40,339 nucleotides of DNA. Source: an uncultured Alphaproteobacteria bacterium. Lineage in GTDB: Bacteria > Pseudomonadota > Alphaproteobacteria > HIMB59 > GCA-002718135. How positions within the stretch are numbered: the stretch's first letter is position 1; every line of letters begins with the position of its first letter. The DNA lies in NCBI GenBank assembly GCA_902610845.1, contig CACLXJ010000007.1, forward strand, positions 1 to 40,339. Reading direction: 5' to 3'. Shown piece by piece: positions 32,892 through 40,339 of the stretch. Position numbers and translations under genes: made by a program. The notes beneath the pieces were generated by a model. It did no database searches and was not told where the DNA came from. It worked only from the letters and a program-made list of their open reading frames with translations.

Positions 32892-33890
32892 ATGACAAAT
32901 ATTTTATTCGAAAATGCTCTCAAAAGAAATATTCAAAAAACACCACCCATTTGGTTCATGAGACAGGCTGGGAGGTACCATTCGCATTATCGCAAGCTCA
33001 AAGAAAAATATACTTTTGAAGAACTTTGTAAAACTCCGGATCTAGCCGCAGAAGTCGCTTGTGGTCCAATACAAGAGTTTGATTACGATATTGCAATTTT
33101 ATTCAGTGATATTTTATTCATCTTGGAGGGACTTAGTTTAGAATTAAAGTTTGACCCAGGACCAAAATTTAATTCTTATATAAATTCAGAAAACATTAAT
33201 GATTATAGTAATATTGATCGTGCCATTGATCATATGCAATTTCAATTTGAAGCTATAAAAATAACAAAAGAAAAATTGCCAAATAATAAAAGTTTAATTG
33301 GATTTGTTGGTGGACCTTGGACATTATCAAAATATGCATTTGGAAATAATAACTCTGATTTAATTGACACTAAAATGAATTTAGAATTTATTTCAAAAAT
33401 TCTTTTACCCCTTCTAAAGAAAAATATTCAATTACAATTAGATGCAGGTGTTGAACTTGTCATGATTTTTGATAGTTCCTTGTATGATTTAGATAAAATA
33501 AATTTTCATGAAATTTATTCAAAATTTTTGGAAGAGATTGCAATTTCTTTTCCAAATAAAATTGGCTATTATTCAAGAGGTAGGAGTTTAACAGATCTAA
33601 ATTCTATCATCAGTTTCCCGTTTGCTGGTTTTGGCTATGATCACACAATAGATCTTAAATTTATGTTTGAAAATCAAAAACATGGATTTATTCAAGGAAA
33701 TTTCAATGAACAATTAATTTTAAGTGAAACAGATACATTTCTTAATGATTTAAAAGATTTTATTGAAAAAATGAAATCAATTGAAAATCTTAATGGCTGG
33801 ATTTGTGGCCTTGGACATGGAATTAACAAAAATACTCCAGAAAAAAATGTTCATTTATTTATAGAAAATATCAGAAAAGAATTTAGCTAA
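32892..33890 (+). CDS. hemE: Uroporphyrinogen decarboxylase
   Basis: Converts uroporphyrinogen III to coproporphyrinogen III by removing four carboxyl groups. It has 332 residues, slightly short of E. coli HemE (354). PPIWFMRQAGRYHSHYRKL holds the active-site Arg cluster; LFSDILFILEGLSL carries the catalytic Asp (SDIL). FVGGPWTLSKYAFG, FDSSLY and GLGHGINKNTPEKNV complete the usual set. Starts 3 bases after the hemC stop and ends 5 before hemH. Confidence 0.96.
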   Translation: MTNILFENALKRNIQKTPPIWFMRQAGRYHSHYRKLKEKYTFEELCKTPDLAAEVACGPIQEFDYDIAILFSDILFILEGLSLELKFDPGPKFNSYINSENINDYSNIDRAIDHMQFQFEAIKITKEKLPNNKSLIGFVGGPWTLSKYAFGNNNSDLIDTKMNLEFISKILLPLLKKNIQLQLDAGVELVMIFDSSLYDLDKINFHEIYSKFLEEIAISFPNKIGYYSRGRSLTDLNSIISFPFAGFGYDHTIDLKFMFENQKHGFIQGNFNEQLILSETDTFLNDLKDFIEKMKSIENLNGWICGLGHGINKNTPEKNVHLFIENIRKEFS

Positions 33891-33895
33891 TAGAT

Positions 33896-34921
33896 ATGGT
33901 TAAATATATAGGTGAAAAAGATTATGAGCACGGAAGTAAAGAAAAAATTGGTGTTTTAATTACTAACCTAGGCACTCCAGATGCTCCAAATAAAAAAGAA
34001 CTAAAAGTATATCTTAATCAATTTTTGTCAGACCCTAGAGTAATCGAATTACCTAAAATCTTATGGCAAATTATATTGAAGCTAGTAATTTTGCAAATAA
34101 GACCTTCTAAATCAGCAGAAGCATACAAACAAATTTGGACTGATAAGGGTTCCCCACTTTTAGATATAGCAAACAGACAACTAAATAAAATACAATCATC
34201 TTTTTCTTCAAAAAATGAAAATATAGTTTTTGAAGTAGGTATGCGTTACGGCAATCCATCTATTTCAGATGCTTTATCAAAACTTCAAACAAAACAAATA
34301 AGAAGATTATTAGTCTTGCCTATGTATCCACAATATTGTGCTGCAACAACAGGTAGTACATTTGATGAGGTAACTAATGTTTTGCAAAAATGGCGTTGGA
34401 TACCTGAAATGCGATTTATCAATCAATATTTTGAAGAAAAAAATTATATAGAAGCATTATCAAATTCTATAAAATCATTTTGGAAAAAAAATAAAAAACC
34501 ACAAAAAATTATTTTTAGTTACCATGGTATACCAAAAAGATATTTGACTAACGGTGATCCATATCATTGCTTTTGCCTTAAAACTACAAGATTAGTCAAA
34601 GAACATTTGGAATTATCCGATGATGAAATAATGACAACTTTCCAAAGTAGATTTGGTAAAGCGGAATGGTTAAAGCCATATACAAGCGAGACTTTAAAAG
34701 AATTACCGAAGCAAGGAATTAAAAATATACATATAATATCTCCAGGTTTCAGTAGTGATTGTCTTGAAACACTAGAGGAGCTTGAGGAAGAAAATAAAGA
34801 ATATTTTATGGAATCAGGTGGAGAAAATTACCATTACATACCTTGCTTGAATGATCATGACGATCATATAAACGTTTTTGTAAACCTTATAAAAAAACAT
34901 ATTCAAGGTTGGCCACTATGA
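33896..34921 (+). CDS. hemH: Ferrochelatase
   Basis: Inserts Fe(II) into protoporphyrin IX, the last step to protohaem. It has 341 residues. GVLITNLGTPDAP opens the domain; FLSDPRVIELP is a porphyrin-side segment. FSYHGIPKRY contains metal-site H210, and SDCLETLEELEEENKEYF contains E291, matching the conserved His/Glu pair. Four Cys occur toward the end (YHCFC, SDCLE, PCLND), so an iron-sulphur cluster is possible but not shown. Its TGA overlaps the hemF ATG (ATGA). Confidence 0.95.
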   Translation: MVKYIGEKDYEHGSKEKIGVLITNLGTPDAPNKKELKVYLNQFLSDPRVIELPKILWQIILKLVILQIRPSKSAEAYKQIWTDKGSPLLDIANRQLNKIQSSFSSKNENIVFEVGMRYGNPSISDALSKLQTKQIRRLLVLPMYPQYCAATTGSTFDEVTNVLQKWRWIPEMRFINQYFEEKNYIEALSNSIKSFWKKNKKPQKIIFSYHGIPKRYLTNGDPYHCFCLKTTRLVKEHLELSDDEIMTTFQSRFGKAEWLKPYTSETLKELPKQGIKNIHIISPGFSSDCLETLEELEEENKEYFMESGGENYHYIPCLNDHDDHINVFVNLIKKHIQGWPL

Positions 34922-35727
34922 TTTCAGATCCAAAATTTAATACTGCAAAAGAATGGTTTGAAAAACTACGAGATAACTTGGTTGAAACTATACAAAACAT
35001 TGATGAAAAAAAATTTGAAATAAGTAACTGGGACCACAAAAGTGATGGTGGCGGTAAAATGAGTAAAATTAAAGGTAATATTATTGAAAAAGGTGGAGTA
35101 AATATATCTACTGTTGCAGGGACATTTAATGAAAATATGAGAGAAGCTATTCCAGGTGCTAAAGAAGATCCAAATTATAATGCAACTGGCATCAGTGTTG
35201 TATTACATCCTGTTTCACCAAAAATTCCTTCTATGCATTTTAATACAAGACTCATTAAAACCACTCAGGAATGGTTTGGTGGAGGTATGGATATTACACC
35301 TTGTTTAATATTTGAGAATGAGAAAAAATATCATCATGGTTTAGAAGTTTTATGTAATAAATATGATAAATCTTATTATCCCAAATTTAAAAAATGGTGT
35401 GATGATTATTTTTTTCTTAAACACAGAAATGAACCAAGAGGTGTTGGGGGAATATTTTTTGATTACCTTCAAACTGGTGATTGGGGAAAAGATTTCGAAT
35501 TTGTCCAAGAAGTAGGTAATTATTTTCATAAATTTATTAAAACTACTTTAACTACTCTTAAGGATGAAGAGTGGAGTGAAGAAGAAAAAAAGATACAATT
35601 AGTTAAGCGTGGTCGCTACGCTGAGTTCAATCTATTATATGATAGGGGTACCAAATTTGGATTAGAGACGGGAGGTAATATTGATGCCATTCTCATGTCA
35701 ATGCCTCCAGTAGCTAATTGGGATTAA
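34918..35727 (+). CDS. hemF: Coproporphyrinogen-III oxidase, oxygen-dependent
   Basis: Oxidative decarboxylation of coproporphyrinogen III to protoporphyrinogen IX, using O2. From the ATG at 34918 it has 269 residues; a TTG at 34909 is rejected because the later ATG makes the ATGA overlap with hemH. DGGGKMSKIKGNIIEKGGVN, SVVLHPVSPKIPSMHFNTR, WFGGGMDITPC and RYAEFNLLYDRGTKFGLETGG are HemF signatures. Oxygen dependence fits an aerobic surface-ocean life. Its stop lies 1 base from the convergent hemG stop. Confidence 0.96.
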   Translation: MISDPKFNTAKEWFEKLRDNLVETIQNIDEKKFEISNWDHKSDGGGKMSKIKGNIIEKGGVNISTVAGTFNENMREAIPGAKEDPNYNATGISVVLHPVSPKIPSMHFNTRLIKTTQEWFGGGMDITPCLIFENEKKYHHGLEVLCNKYDKSYYPKFKKWCDDYFFLKHRNEPRGVGGIFFDYLQTGDWGKDFEFVQEVGNYFHKFIKTTLTTLKDEEWSEEEKKIQLVKRGRYAEFNLLYDRGTKFGLETGGNIDAILMSMPPVANWD

Positions 35728-35728
35728 A

Positions 35729-36250
35729 TTACATTTCTTTTATAACTTTGCCAAATTTTTTAACTTCATCCCAATTTGTAAACTCATAACTTTTAGTTAC
35801 ATCAGTTGGCCCTTTAGTAAACCACATTATCAATCTAATAATATATTTATCTAAAAATCTATAAGATGGATAATCAACTTTACCAGCAAATACACTTAAT
35901 TTAGTAGGTTTCCAATTAGTGTCATTTAAAAATTTTTTAACATAAGGGTTTGTTTCAGGGGTGTTTTTATTTTTTTTTCTTGCAACCACGTTTACCGAGA
36001 AAAATGCAGTCTTAATCTGATTAAATCTTTCTAAGTTTTTTTTAACAAACTCAATTACCCTAGGATTATGCTTACCATATCTAATACTTGCCCCTATAAT
36101 AATCTTGTCATACTTATTTAGGTTTTCTTCATAAGCATCTTCAATTGAACAAATTTTAATTTGATCTGTATTATGATTTTTTACTAAAGTATTACAAATA
36201 GCAACTGTTTGACCATCGGTAGTTGAATATATAATTAATGTATTTGACAT
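35729..36250 (-). CDS. hemG: Protoporphyrinogen oxidase, flavodoxin type
   Basis: Oxidises protoporphyrinogen IX to protoporphyrin IX, passing electrons to respiratory quinone. It has 173 residues. An FMN-binding YSTTDGQT loop (8-15) and IIIGASIRYGKHNP form the flavodoxin fold. NVVARKKNKNTPETNPYVKKF corresponds to the long-chain insert that sets HemG apart from plain flavodoxins and is close to the E. coli version. Most alphaproteobacteria use HemJ for this step; HemG is chiefly gammaproteobacterial, so its presence beside hemF is notable. It is convergent with hemF (1 base between stops). Confidence 0.9.
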   Translation of the reverse strand: MSNTLIIYSTTDGQTVAICNTLVKNHNTDQIKICSIEDAYEENLNKYDKIIIGASIRYGKHNPRVIEFVKKNLERFNQIKTAFFSVNVVARKKNKNTPETNPYVKKFLNDTNWKPTKLSVFAGKVDYPSYRFLDKYIIRLIMWFTKGPTDVTKSYEFTNWDEVKKFGKVIKEM

Positions 36251-36327
36251 CTATAAAATTTAATAAATTTATATATAAAGATAGTAAACAATCTTTAAAA
36301 ATAAAATTTAAAAACTAATTTATTATT

Positions 36328-36723
36328 ATGTCTCAAAAAGAATATAAATTTATTGGCTTAAATATGGAGTCCATTTCTATAATCTACGGAATATTTCTTA
36401 TTATTTGGGCATTGACTGCAAATTTTTTAAGTTCAACTAACTCTATTACATCTTTTATACCTTCATTTCTTGGTGCGCCTGTTTTATTTTTTGCAATACT
36501 TGCTTTAATATATCCATCAAAGAAAAAATTATTAATGCACATAGTAGTTCTTTTTGGATTATTAATTGCAATTGGTGGACTTGATGTTCTAAGAAGTGTT
36601 ATTTCTGGAAATTTTTTAGTTCTTTTTTGGGCTGATTTATCAAAATTGATGATGCTTTTAACAGGTTCTTTTTTTACATTTCTTTGTATTCAATCATTTA
36701 GATTTGCAAGAAGTTTAAGATAG
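36328..36723 (+). CDS. Small four-span membrane protein of unknown function
   Basis: A 131-residue protein with four hydrophobic spans (about residues 14-34, 45-63, 69-87 and 96-122) joined by short polar loops; the loops with Lys (PSKKKLL) and the C-terminal RFARSLR suggest both ends are in the cytosol. No family recognised. It lies between divergent hemG and convergent nth. Its TAG ends one base before the nth stop. The 77-base gap before it is almost all A/T with no clear promoter. Confidence 0.7.
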   Translation: MSQKEYKFIGLNMESISIIYGIFLIIWALTANFLSSTNSITSFIPSFLGAPVLFFAILALIYPSKKKLLMHIVVLFGLLIAIGGLDVLRSVISGNFLVLFWADLSKLMMLLTGSFFTFLCIQSFRFARSLR

Positions 36724-37374
36724 TTATTTTTTTGTTATTATTTTTGTCTTTCTGCCTGGATTGCAAATTTTGCATATTTCACACTCCAAACCAAAACAAC
36801 TTCTAGCCTGACAAAATTCTCTTCCATAAAATATTATTTGTAAATGAAGTTTATTCCAAGATTTTTTTGGAAACAAATCTTTTAAATCCTTTTCTGTTTG
36901 AACGACATTTTTACCATTTGTTAAACCCCAGCGTTGAGATAAACGATGAATGTGTGTATCAACTGGAAATGCTGGATGACCAAATCCTTGAGACATAACT
37001 ACACTTGCAGTTTTGTGACCTACACCTGGTAACTTTTCTAGTTCCTCAAAACTTTCTGGAACTTTCCCTTTAAATTTTTTTACAAGTATTCTTGAAAGTT
37101 CAAAAATTGCCTTTGATTTTTGAGGTGCTAATCCACATGGACGAATAATATTATAAATTGTTTTTTTGAGTACCTTTGTCATCTTTATAGCTGTGTTTGC
37201 TTTCTTAAAAAGCGATGGTGTAACTTGGTTAACTCTTTCATCTGTACATTGTGCACTAAGAAGAACAGCTACAACTAATTCAAATTTATTTTTGTGTTTT
37301 AGAGGGATAGGAACTTTTCTATATATACGATTGAGTATTCTAGAGACCTCTTGCGCCTTTTCTATTCTTTTCAC
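36724..37374 (-). CDS. nth: Endonuclease III (GTG start)
   Basis: DNA glycosylase/AP lyase of base-excision repair, removing oxidised pyrimidines. It has 216 residues. The helix-hairpin-helix LPGVGHKTA supplies catalytic K121 and FPVDTHIHR supplies D139, one off E. coli K120/D138. The iron-sulphur loop has five Cys at 188, 193, 198, 201 and 204, unlike the E. coli spacing (187, 194, 197, 203). The start codon is GTG at 37374, supported by a strong AAGGAGG nine bases upstream on the minus strand (37390 to 37384). Confidence 0.95.
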   Translation of the reverse strand: MKRIEKAQEVSRILNRIYRKVPIPLKHKNKFELVVAVLLSAQCTDERVNQVTPSLFKKANTAIKMTKVLKKTIYNIIRPCGLAPQKSKAIFELSRILVKKFKGKVPESFEELEKLPGVGHKTASVVMSQGFGHPAFPVDTHIHRLSQRWGLTNGKNVVQTEKDLKDLFPKKSWNKLHLQIIFYGREFCQARSCFGLECEICKICNPGRKTKIITKK

Positions 37375-37516
37375 TGTTTAAAGCCTCCTTCAAGAGTTAC
37401 GTATTAAGTAATACTAATAATTATGACAAAATATAGCACTTATTAATACTAATAATATTGAATATTTCCATTGAAGTAGTATGGGTCTACCATCAAATTT
37501 CTATGGAGGAAATAAT
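37375..37516. promoter_or_regulatory. Divergent regulatory gap between nth and the peptide-transporter operon
   Basis: 142 bases with a strong Shine-Dalgarno at each edge (AAGGAGG on minus for nth; GGAGG at 37505-37509 on plus). Between them an exact 13-base direct repeat, TAATACTAATAAT, occurs at 37409-37421 and 37444-37456. ATGACA (37423-37428) followed by TAATAC (37444) is a weak plus promoter candidate. The repeats could be activator sites or AT-rich chance. Confidence 0.35.
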
Positions 37517-39091
37517 ATGAAAAAGACTTTAAGCATTGTTTTGTCTTTGCTTTTCATGGGTATTTTTTCACCAGCATTTTCAAACACTATTAAATGGTCA
37601 ATGCCTGGTGACTCTTTAACTCTTGATCCGCATGCACAAAATGAAGGACCAACTCACATGGTTTCGCGTCAAGTATATGAAGGTTTAGTAACTCCAGGTA
37701 TTAATATGGAAATACTTCCTCAGCTTGCTGAATCATGGAAAACAACTGCTGATGACACTTGGATATTTACAATACGTAAAGGTGTAAAATTTCATGATGG
37801 ATCAGATTTAACAGCTAGTGATATTGCTTTCAGTATCAATAGAGCAAAAACTGCTCCATCTGATATGGTAGATTTAATTAAAAGCATTAAATCAGCATCA
37901 GCCTTAACTGATCACACAGTTCAGATTGTAACAGATGGACCAAATCCAATTCTTTTAAATCAATTAACTCAGATATTTGTTATGTCTGAAGATTGGGCAA
38001 AAGCAAATGGTTGTGAAGTTTCATACAACTGGGATGCAGGTGAAACATCTTATTGTGCTTCTAATGCAAACGGAACTGGACCTTTCAAAATTAATTTTAG
38101 AGAACAGGACGTAAGAACTGTTTTTGAAAAAAATAATGATTGGTGGGGCGATGATAGTACTTTCAATGTAGATACTATTGAATTACTTCCAATTGCAAAT
38201 GATGCAACAAGAGTTGCAGCACTTCTATCTGGAGAAATTGACTACACAAACGTTGTTCCAGTTCAAGATATTGAGAGAATCAAATCTTCTGCTGTACATG
38301 GTGTAAAAATGACTCCTCAAAATAGAACAATATTTTTTGGAATGGATCAAGGTTCTGCTGAATTAAATTCATCTAATATCAAAGGTAAAAATCCTTTTGC
38401 TGATAAAAGAGTTCGTTTGGCTATGTACCATGCTTTAGATATGGAAGCTATTAAGGATAAGGTAATGAGAGGACAAAGTGTTCCTGCAGGAATTATCACT
38501 GCTCCTGGTGTAAACGGTCATACAGCTGCACGTGATGAAAGATTACCTTATGATCCAGAGCTATCAAAAAAACTATTAGCAGAAGCTGGTTATCCAGATG
38601 GATTTGAGGTTACACTAGATTGTCCAAATGATCGTTATATTAATGATGAAGCAATCTGTGTTGCTGCAATTGGTATGTTTGCTAAAATTGGAGTTGATGT
38701 AACTCTTGATGCAAAAACTAAAAGTCAACACTTCTCAGAAGTTAAAGAAGGTGACGCAAATGGTATGACAAGTGACATGTACATGTTAGGTTGGGGTGTT
38801 CCAACTTTTGACAGTCATTATGTATACTCATACTTATTTGACAGTGCTGGTAGCTGGAATAAAGTTAATTTCAGCAATGCTAAAGTTGATGAGTTAGTAG
38901 CAGCAATGGGTGTTGAAACTGACCAAGATAAAAGAAATGCTATGATTGCTGAAGCTTGGGATATTACTCAAGATGACGTAACATATCTTCCTTTACATCA
39001 CCAAGTTGTTAACCAAGCATCAAAAAGTAATGTCGATGTTCCAATTAGAATGAACAACGAACCATTATTTAGATTTGCAAACGTAAACTAA
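37517..39091 (+). CDS. Periplasmic peptide-type (SBP_bac_5) ABC substrate-binding protein
   Basis: Binding protein of a Dpp/Opp-like importer, 524 residues from the ATG at 37517. A longer frame from 37481 would place 12 residues before the signal peptide; GGAGG 7 bases before 37517 decides the start. Signal peptide: KKTLSIVLSLLFMGIFSPAFS. The mature part shows DSLTLDPHAQNEGPT, YEGLVTPG, WTFTI-like WIFTIRKGVKFHDGSDLTASDI, and FADKRVRLAMYHALD, all family landmarks. Ligand could be di- or oligopeptides or another solute. A perfect hairpin follows it. Confidence 0.92.
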   Translation: MKKTLSIVLSLLFMGIFSPAFSNTIKWSMPGDSLTLDPHAQNEGPTHMVSRQVYEGLVTPGINMEILPQLAESWKTTADDTWIFTIRKGVKFHDGSDLTASDIAFSINRAKTAPSDMVDLIKSIKSASALTDHTVQIVTDGPNPILLNQLTQIFVMSEDWAKANGCEVSYNWDAGETSYCASNANGTGPFKINFREQDVRTVFEKNNDWWGDDSTFNVDTIELLPIANDATRVAALLSGEIDYTNVVPVQDIERIKSSAVHGVKMTPQNRTIFFGMDQGSAELNSSNIKGKNPFADKRVRLAMYHALDMEAIKDKVMRGQSVPAGIITAPGVNGHTAARDERLPYDPELSKKLLAEAGYPDGFEVTLDCPNDRYINDEAICVAAIGMFAKIGVDVTLDAKTKSQHFSEVKEGDANGMTSDMYMLGWGVPTFDSHYVYSYLFDSAGSWNKVNFSNAKVDELVAAMGVETDQDKRNAMIAEAWDITQDDVTYLPLHHQVVNQASKSNVDVPIRMNNEPLFRFANVN

Positions 39092-39103
39092 TAAATTTTA
39101 TAT

Positions 39104-39129
39104 TTTCTGGCCAGTAAACTGGCCAGAAA
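39104..39129 (+). other. Perfect 11-bp hairpin between peptide-binding protein and permease
   Basis: TTTCTGGCCAG (39104-39114) pairs with CTGGCCAGAAA (39119-39129) around TAAA. No T run follows (TTAACCC then the ATG at 39137). Same position and probable role as the hairpins at 3379 and 15244: holding up 3'-to-5' decay of, or limiting read-through from, the binding-protein mRNA. Confidence 0.75.
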
Positions 39130-39136
39130 TTAACCC

Positions 39137-40114
39137 ATGTTTAGCTATTTCTTTAAAAGACTCTTTCAATCTATTCTTGTAATGATTGTTGTTGCTTTTG
39201 TTTCGTTTTCCTTATTTAATTTTGTAGGTGATCCAGTAAATAGTATGACTGGAGAAGATGCTTCAGATGAAAGACGCGCTGAAGTTAGAGAAGTATTAGG
39301 TTTAAATGATCCCGTCTATGTTCAATTTTCTCGATTTTTAGTTAACGTAATTCAGGGTGATTTTGGAATATCATATCAATTAAAAAGAGAAGTATCAGAC
39401 TTAATTGCAGAAAGAATGCCTGCTACTTTAGAATTAGTTTTTGTTTCCGCATTAATTGCGATCATCAGTGGTGTTATCTTGGGTGTATATACTGGTATCC
39501 ATAGAGATAGTTTTATTTCTAATATTATTCTTGTGATTTCTCTAGCTGGGGTATCACTGCCAACATTCATAATAGGAATAATGTTAATTTATTTGTTTTC
39601 AGTAATCTTGGGAGTTCTTCCATCTTTTGGAAGAGGTGAAGTCACCCAATTAGGTTTTTGGACTACAGGATTTTTGACTACTTCCGGATTAAAAGCACTT
39701 ATACTCCCATCTGTTACACTAAGCTTATTTCAAATGACTTATGTTATTAGATTAGTTCGGGCTGAAATGATGGAAATTTTACAAACAGATTATATTAAAT
39801 TTGCCAAAGCAAGAGGTATAAAAAGGAGTGCTATTAACTATAAGCATGCGCTTAAAAATGGATTAATTCCAGTTATTACTATTACAGGTATCAACATCGG
39901 AACTTTAATTGCTTTTTCAATTATTACGGAGACAGTTTTTCAATGGCCTGGCATGGGGTCATTATTTATCAAAGCAGTATACTTTGTCGATATTCCTATA
40001 ATGTCAGCATATATGATCATGGTAGCTTTCATATTTGTTATGATAAATTTTATTGTAGATATCACATACTATTTTATTGATCCTAGAATTAGATTGAAGG
40101 AAGAGGGTAGTTAG
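39137..40114 (+). CDS. Peptide-type ABC transporter permease (DppB family)
   Basis: Inner-membrane permease, 325 residues, six spans. The N-terminal span YFFKRLFQSILVMIVVAFVSF, the periplasmic GLNDPVYVQFSRF and GDFGISYQ stretches, RMPATLELVF and the ATPase-contact loop TDYIKFAKARGIKRSAI are DppB/OppB hallmarks. TETVFQWPGMGSLF closes the C-terminal region. The ATG lies 7 bases past the intergenic hairpin. It is followed after 2 bases by the DppC-type permease. Confidence 0.94.
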   Translation: MFSYFFKRLFQSILVMIVVAFVSFSLFNFVGDPVNSMTGEDASDERRAEVREVLGLNDPVYVQFSRFLVNVIQGDFGISYQLKREVSDLIAERMPATLELVFVSALIAIISGVILGVYTGIHRDSFISNIILVISLAGVSLPTFIIGIMLIYLFSVILGVLPSFGRGEVTQLGFWTTGFLTTSGLKALILPSVTLSLFQMTYVIRLVRAEMMEILQTDYIKFAKARGIKRSAINYKHALKNGLIPVITITGINIGTLIAFSIITETVFQWPGMGSLFIKAVYFVDIPIMSAYMIMVAFIFVMINFIVDITYYFIDPRIRLKEEGS

Positions 40115-40116
40115 AA

Positions 40117-40339
40117 ATGCTACTTAAAACCTATAATAAAATATATGATACTGATATTGGATACAGTTTCTTTAATTCTAAATTAGCAGTAATTTCTTCA
40201 ACAATATTTTTTACTATACTTTTTTGTTCTGTATTTGCTGGGATAGTTGCTCCTTATAATCCTTTTGATCCAGCATCAGTTTCTTTAATGGATGCCTTTA
40301 CCCCACCAGTATGGTCGGAGGGAGGAAGTTTTAGCTTTA
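40117..40339 (+). CDS. Peptide-type ABC transporter permease (DppC family), cut by the window end
   Basis: The first 74 codons of a second permease. After a short polar N-terminus comes a membrane span (LAVISSTIFFTILFCSVFAG) followed by APYNPFDPASVSLMDAFTPP, the conserved periplasmic segment of DppC/OppC proteins. The rest, and presumably the DppD/DppF ATPases, lie beyond the window. It starts 2 bases after the dppB-like stop. Confidence 0.88.
   Translation, partial: MLLKTYNKIYDTDIGYSFFNSKLAVISSTIFFTILFCSVFAGIVAPYNPFDPASVSLMDAFTPPVWSEGGSFSF

Noticed and set aside
1-40339. tRNA, rRNA, CRISPR, prophage or insertion-sequence content
   Set aside because: Gaps are too short and show no cloverleaf, repeat-spacer pattern, integrase or transposase; every larger gap was read on both strands.

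Overview
The window is AT-rich, gene-dense, streamlined bacterial chromosome. Genes overlap by a few bases, gaps are tiny, and no stretch over 300 bases lacks a gene. I see no RNA genes, transposons or CRISPR. A GcrA-type protein, a C4-pathway 5-aminolevulinate synthase and the overall style point to a small-genome marine alphaproteobacterium, such as a SAR11-like or HIMB59/AEGEAN-169-like lineage. That assignment is inference from gene content.

Bases 1-20246 form a sugar-catabolism island. An Ldh2-family dehydrogenase and mannonate dehydratase (uxuA) open it. Next comes a CUT2 sugar ABC transporter (binding protein, two permeases, double ATPase) in tight array with an aldo-keto reductase, L-fuconate dehydratase, L-fuconolactonase and a short-chain dehydrogenase: an oxidative, non-phosphorylated L-fucose route. 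A di-iron fatty-acid-hydroxylase-type membrane protein, a GntR/FCD regulator and a divergent phytanoyl-CoA-dioxygenase/small-protein pair follow. The second half of the island is a CUT1 ABC transporter (binding protein and two permeases, no ATPase), a cytoplasmic GH29 alpha-L-fucosidase, a sugar mutarotase, KDG kinase and KDPG aldolase. The inferred plan is that fucosides are imported intact, cleaved inside, and the fucose oxidised by the first operon. uxuA, kdgK and eda supply a uronate arm to pyruvate and glyceraldehyde-3-phosphate. Two near-identical palindromes, one before the GntR gene and one before the CUT1 operon, look like that regulator's operators.

Bases 20243-29486 are mixed housekeeping: ureohydrolase, peroxiredoxin, NUDIX hydrolase, MsrA, a GcrA-like protein lacking its DNA-binding half, cyclopropane-fatty-acid synthase, a MotA/MotB-like pair with a long coiled coil, a pentapeptide-repeat protein, a probable overlooked tiny lipoprotein and an EamA transporter.

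Bases 29483-36250 carry most of haem synthesis: hemA with a cytochrome b561 on the minus strand, then hemC (with a HemD-like C-terminal extension), hemE, hemH and hemF on the plus strand, and convergent hemG (flavodoxin type, unusual for this group). hemB is not in the window. After a small membrane protein and endonuclease III (GTG start), the window ends in a Dpp/Opp-type ABC operon cut within its second permease.

All three substrate-binding-protein genes have a strong Shine-Dalgarno and are followed by a hairpin before the first permease. Several other genes have -10-like boxes so close to their ATG that leaderless mRNAs are likely.
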